8,397 bases of DNA from an uncultured bacterium (lineage in GTDB: Bacteria; Bacillota_I; Bacilli_A; RF39; UBA660). The DNA lies in contig CASEDN010000069.1 of NCBI GenBank assembly GCA_949286645.1, positions 1 through 8,397 on the forward strand, read 5' to 3'. Each line of letters starts with the position of its first letter. The first letter of the stretch is position 1. The notes under the pieces were generated by a model. The model was not told the origin of the DNA, did no database searches, and worked only from the letters and a program-made list of their open reading frames with translations. Positions 6,354 through 8,397 of this stretch are shown here, piece by piece. A program made the translations under genes and the position numbers.

Positions 6354-6830
6354 ATGGAAATATGGGAAAAAATTAAAGATTATGATAACTATGAAGTATC
6401 TGATCTGGGTAGAATACGCTCAAAGAAGTATGGTATATTAACCCCTATCAAAAAGGATAATGGTTATTTACAGATTAATTTATGCAGAAATGGAATTTAT
6501 AAAACCTTTATTTTACATAGATTAGTTGCTTTAGCATTTATACCAAATCCGAATAATTATCCGGAAATTAATCATAAAGATGAAGATAAAACTAATAACT
6601 GTGTAGATAATCTTGAGTGGTGTACTAAAAGTTATAATATGACTTATAACAATTTACCTAAAAGAAGATGTAAAAAGGTTAAAAAGTATTCTATTGACGG
6701 TTATTTCCTATGCGGTTATGATAGTTTAAGAGAAGCTTCAGAAATTGAAAATTTACCAGAAAGTAGTATATCTAGAAGTTGTAATCTTATGAAACCTTAC
6801 AAGAATCATATTTGGAAATATGACCGGTAA
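6354..6830 (+). CDS. Free-standing NUMOD4/HNH homing endonuclease
   Basis: This 158-aa protein has the three parts of a NUMOD-type HNH homing endonuclease. A NUMOD4 domain opens it (MEIWEKIKDYDNYEVSDLGR, residues 1-20, to about 50). The HNH_3 core follows, with H55 in LHRLVALAF, H74 in INHKDEDKTNNC and N86/E88 in DNLEWC. A C-terminal NUMOD1-like helix-turn-helix DNA-binding segment (about 107-156: KKYSIDGYF, SLREAS, SSISRSC, HIWKYD) completes it. Such enzymes cut DNA lacking their own gene and spread by repair copying. It stands between the primase and the nuclease gene, not visibly inside an intron, as an intact free-standing unit. A 42-nt AT-rich leader (6312-6353) precedes it. It ends four bases before the next start codon. 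Confidence 0.93.
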   Translation: MEIWEKIKDYDNYEVSDLGRIRSKKYGILTPIKKDNGYLQINLCRNGIYKTFILHRLVALAFIPNPNNYPEINHKDEDKTNNCVDNLEWCTKSYNMTYNNLPKRRCKKVKKYSIDGYFLCGYDSLREASEIENLPESSISRSCNLMKPYKNHIWKYDR

Positions 6831-6834
6831 AACA

Positions 6835-7233
6835 ATGGTTAGAAAACGAACTAAAAAAGAAGGAAAAGTAAAAAATGCCACACCTACTTAGTTAGATGGT
6901 ATTAAGTTTAGAAGTAAGTTAGAAGCGTATACTTATAAGAAGTTAAAAGAAGCTAATATTTACGCTGAGTACGAACAATACAGATATATGCTATTACCTT
7001 CGTTTATATTTGAAAATAAAACAGTAAGAGCAATAACATATCTACCAGATTTTGTAGGGAGCAACTTTATTATAGAATGTAAAGGATTTCCTAATGAAGC
7101 TTGGCCTTTAAGAGAAAAGTTATTTAAATATTATATTACAAATAATATGCCTAATTATTCTTTTTACTTGGTACGTAACCAGAAACAAGTAGATGAGCTT
7201 ATAAAGAAACTAAAAGATGAAAAAAGTAGATAA
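6835..7233 (+). CDS. PD-(D/E)XK endonuclease (resolvase / endonuclease I-like) read through an in-frame TAG
   Basis: The frame from ATG 6835 gives 132 residues if the TAG at 6889-6891 (codon 19) is translated. Similarity to phage endonucleases spans the TAG: before it NATPT, after it LDGIKFRSKLEAY, together the typical N-terminal 'ATPT-x-x-DGI-x-F-x-SKLE' signature. Catalytic residues of the PD-(D/E)XK fold are E30 (SKLE), D72 (TYLPDF) and E81-C-K83 (IIECKG). Family members cut branched DNA or act as nucleases in phage replication. A start at the later ATG 6988 would leave out E30 and the signature, so it is unlikely. The gene begins 4 nt after the HNH stop and overlaps the next by 17 nt. TAG most likely encodes Gln under a recoded amber; a nonsense mutation or sequencing error is the alternative. 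Confidence 0.82.
6889..6891 (+). other. In-frame amber codon (probable sense TAG)
   Basis: This TAG is codon 19 of the nuclease gene, with conserved family sequence on both sides in the same frame. No terminal TAG or TGA is used by any gene in the window. One C-to-T change from CAG (Gln) would create it, so it fits either genome-wide TAG-to-Gln recoding or a recent nonsense mutation. No suppressor tRNA with a CTA anticodon was found here. Confidence 0.7.
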
Positions 7234-7498
7234 AGAAATACTTGAACTTTCTAATTTTCTATGGAAACAAGAAGTAATCTCTATGAAGAATTCTTCTCAT
7301 AGAGATTATACTAAACTAATAGAAGTACTAGATCCATTAATGAAATCCGGTAAAGTATTATATCCTAATTTTATAGAAATAATGGCAAACTACCTTGAAA
7401 AATACGCTCCTACAGAAGGAAATGACACTCCTAAAGAACGTAGTAAAGCAGTAGATAAAGTAATTAAGGAATTAGTAGAGTATTATAAACAATTTTAA
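7217..7498 (+). CDS. Small hypothetical helical protein (93 aa)
   Basis: I do not recognise this protein. It begins inside the last 17 nt of the nuclease gene (frame +1), which suggests translational coupling, and ends 13 nt before the AAA+ ATPase. It is charged and looks mainly helical: an N-terminal helix (KEILELSNFLWKQEVISM), a middle helix (FIEIMANYLEKYA, about residues 52-64) and a C-terminal helix (SKAVDKVIKELVEYYKQF). No cysteines, signal peptide or membrane segment are present. Position between a nuclease and an AAA+ ATPase suggests an accessory subunit of one of them, which is inference only. Coding quality is supported by the tight packing and the same codon usage as its neighbours. 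Confidence 0.75.
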   Translation: MKKVDKEILELSNFLWKQEVISMKNSSHRDYTKLIEVLDPLMKSGKVLYPNFIEIMANYLEKYAPTEGNDTPKERSKAVDKVIKELVEYYKQF

Positions 7499-7511
7499 AT
7501 TATTACAGATT

Positions 7512-8348
7512 ATGACAAAATTTATTAAACAAGGAAATAGAATTACTCCACTACCAAAAGGTTATGCATATGATCTTGAACCTGGAAAAGTATACGATCT
7601 ACTAATTAAAACAGTATGGGGAGAACGAGTAACTAAGTTTGAACTAAACGGTGAAATGAATCTTCCTCCCACTGTCTACCAGACAAGAAAAGATAAATTA
7701 TTTGTAGATCGTGTATTAAAGAATTTTAATTCTAGTAATAAGAACACAACAGGAGTATTACTTACTGGAGATAAAGGTACAGGTAAATCTGTAACAGCTA
7801 AGATTCTTGCAGAGAGAGCTAAGCTTCCTATCATTGTTATTAATCCTGAGTTAGAAGAAAAGTATCTAGAAGAGTTCTTTAAAGAATTTGATACTCCGGT
7901 TTGTATTCTATTTGATGAAGTAGATAAGAATTTTAGTACTCAAAAGATGCTAACATTCTTAGATGGTATGCACAAGACTGCTAAGAAATTAGTAATTATG
8001 ACTGCAAATGACGAAGATAATCTAAGTAACTACATTAAAAACCGTTGTTCTCGTATTCGATATTATCGTCATTATAATATGAAAGACGATGCTAAAGAAT
8101 ATGCTGAACTTATTTGTGAAGCAAAAGGTAATGAAAATAAAGATGAAGTAGTTAACTTCATTGTAAATAACATCAACTATCCGTCTATTGATAACATTTC
8201 TTCATTTATTGATGAAGTTATATTTACAAAAGACTGGGGTCTTAGCCTTAAAGAAGTACTTGAATTCATGAATATTAATGTAGGCGAAGAAAATTATGAA
8301 ACAGAAGATGATGAATACTCAGACGATAAAGATGAAGAAATATTTTAA
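7512..8348 (+). CDS. AAA+ ATPase with acidic C-terminal tail
   Basis: This 278-aa protein has a short N-terminal region (1-60) and a single AAA+ domain. Walker A is GDKGTGKSV (86-94), Walker B CILFDEVD (131-138), sensor 1 VIMTAND (161-167), and NRCSRIRY (177-184) carries the arginine finger. The helical lid follows (190-255). The C-terminus is strongly acidic (258-278) and ends DDKDEEIF, which resembles the SSB tip class of acid-then-hydrophobic-Phe endings. The size and placement among replication genes fit a helicase loader or clamp-loader-like remodeller, but the AAA+ core also resembles BCS1/FtsH-class phage ATPases of unknown role. Motifs are intact, so it should be an active ATPase. It follows the small helical protein and is followed, 10 nt later, by a new gene. 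Confidence 0.85.
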   Translation: MTKFIKQGNRITPLPKGYAYDLEPGKVYDLLIKTVWGERVTKFELNGEMNLPPTVYQTRKDKLFVDRVLKNFNSSNKNTTGVLLTGDKGTGKSVTAKILAERAKLPIIVINPELEEKYLEEFFKEFDTPVCILFDEVDKNFSTQKMLTFLDGMHKTAKKLVIMTANDEDNLSNYIKNRCSRIRYYRHYNMKDDAKEYAELICEAKGNENKDEVVNFIVNNINYPSIDNISSFIDEVIFTKDWGLSLKEVLEFMNINVGEENYETEDDEYSDDKDEEIF

Positions 8349-8358
8349 TTCATAAACT

Positions 8359-8397
8359 ATGAAAATAGCAGGTTTAAGTGATCTACATGGCTATTTA
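8359..8397 (+). CDS. Start of a probable metallophosphoesterase (cut by the window edge)
   Basis: Thirteen codons are visible, reading MKIAGLSDLHGYL. The pattern of a hydrophobic strand followed by D-x-H-G is the first metal-binding motif of calcineurin-like metallophosphoesterases, where it always sits at the extreme N-terminus. It begins 10 nt after the ATPase stop, so it likely belongs to the same transcription unit. Phage members of this family can be nucleases, phosphodiesterases or phosphatases; the fragment is too short to tell which. Confidence 0.72.
   Translation, partial: MKIAGLSDLHGYL

Noticed and set aside
6988..7233. Separate 81-aa gene starting at ATG 6988
   Set aside because: It is the C-terminal part of the nuclease; the frame continues upstream through the TAG with conserved family sequence.

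Overview
The window reads as part of the replication/recombination region of a large, AT-rich, double-stranded DNA phage. The best guess is a crAss-like (Crassvirales) phage of gut Bacteroidales. All genes lie on the + strand, tightly packed, with weak or absent Shine-Dalgarno sequences and TAA as the only stop codon used. The gene content is typical of crAss-like replication blocks: DnaB-like helicase, RecA-fold annealing ATPase, SSB, TOPRIM primase, PD-(D/E)XK nuclease and AAA+ ATPases. The taxonomic assignment is inference from gene content and composition; no search could be run.

Layout. Positions 1-906 hold the C-terminal part of a DnaB-family helicase whose start lies before the window. 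Then come an unrecognised Cys-containing protein (917-1435), a short gap with an inverted repeat, a Sak4-like P-loop protein (1518-2258) and an SSB-like protein with an acidic tip (2277-2867). A 140-bp non-coding gap follows, with a strong intrinsic terminator and upstream segments that could pair with it in a mutually exclusive way. Next is a MoxR/CobS-like AAA+ ATPase overlapping a putative degenerate VWA (CobT-like) partner (3008-5025). A 311-bp gene-free stretch (5026-5336) carries two tRNA-like structures and a GC-rich, internally repeated core. It is followed by a TOPRIM primase (5337-6311), a free-standing NUMOD4/HNH homing endonuclease (6354-6830), a PD-(D/E)XK endonuclease whose frame contains an internal TAG (6835-7233), a small helical protein (7217-7498), an AAA+ ATPase with an SSB-like acidic C-terminus (7512-8348), and the first 13 codons of a probable metallophosphoesterase (8359-8397).

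Working together: primase and DnaB helicase would form the replisome core. The Sak4-like protein and SSB would handle single-stranded DNA annealing and recombination, and the PD-(D/E)XK enzyme is a candidate junction or branch resolvase. The MoxR-VWA pair is probably a remodelling machine of unknown target. The HNH gene is a mobile passenger.

The two most notable items are (i) the in-frame amber codon in the nuclease together with exclusive TAA termination, which suggests TAG is read as an amino acid (glutamine in known crAss-like phages), and (ii) the structured, tRNA-like non-coding RNA locus at 5017-5321, which matches no family I can name.
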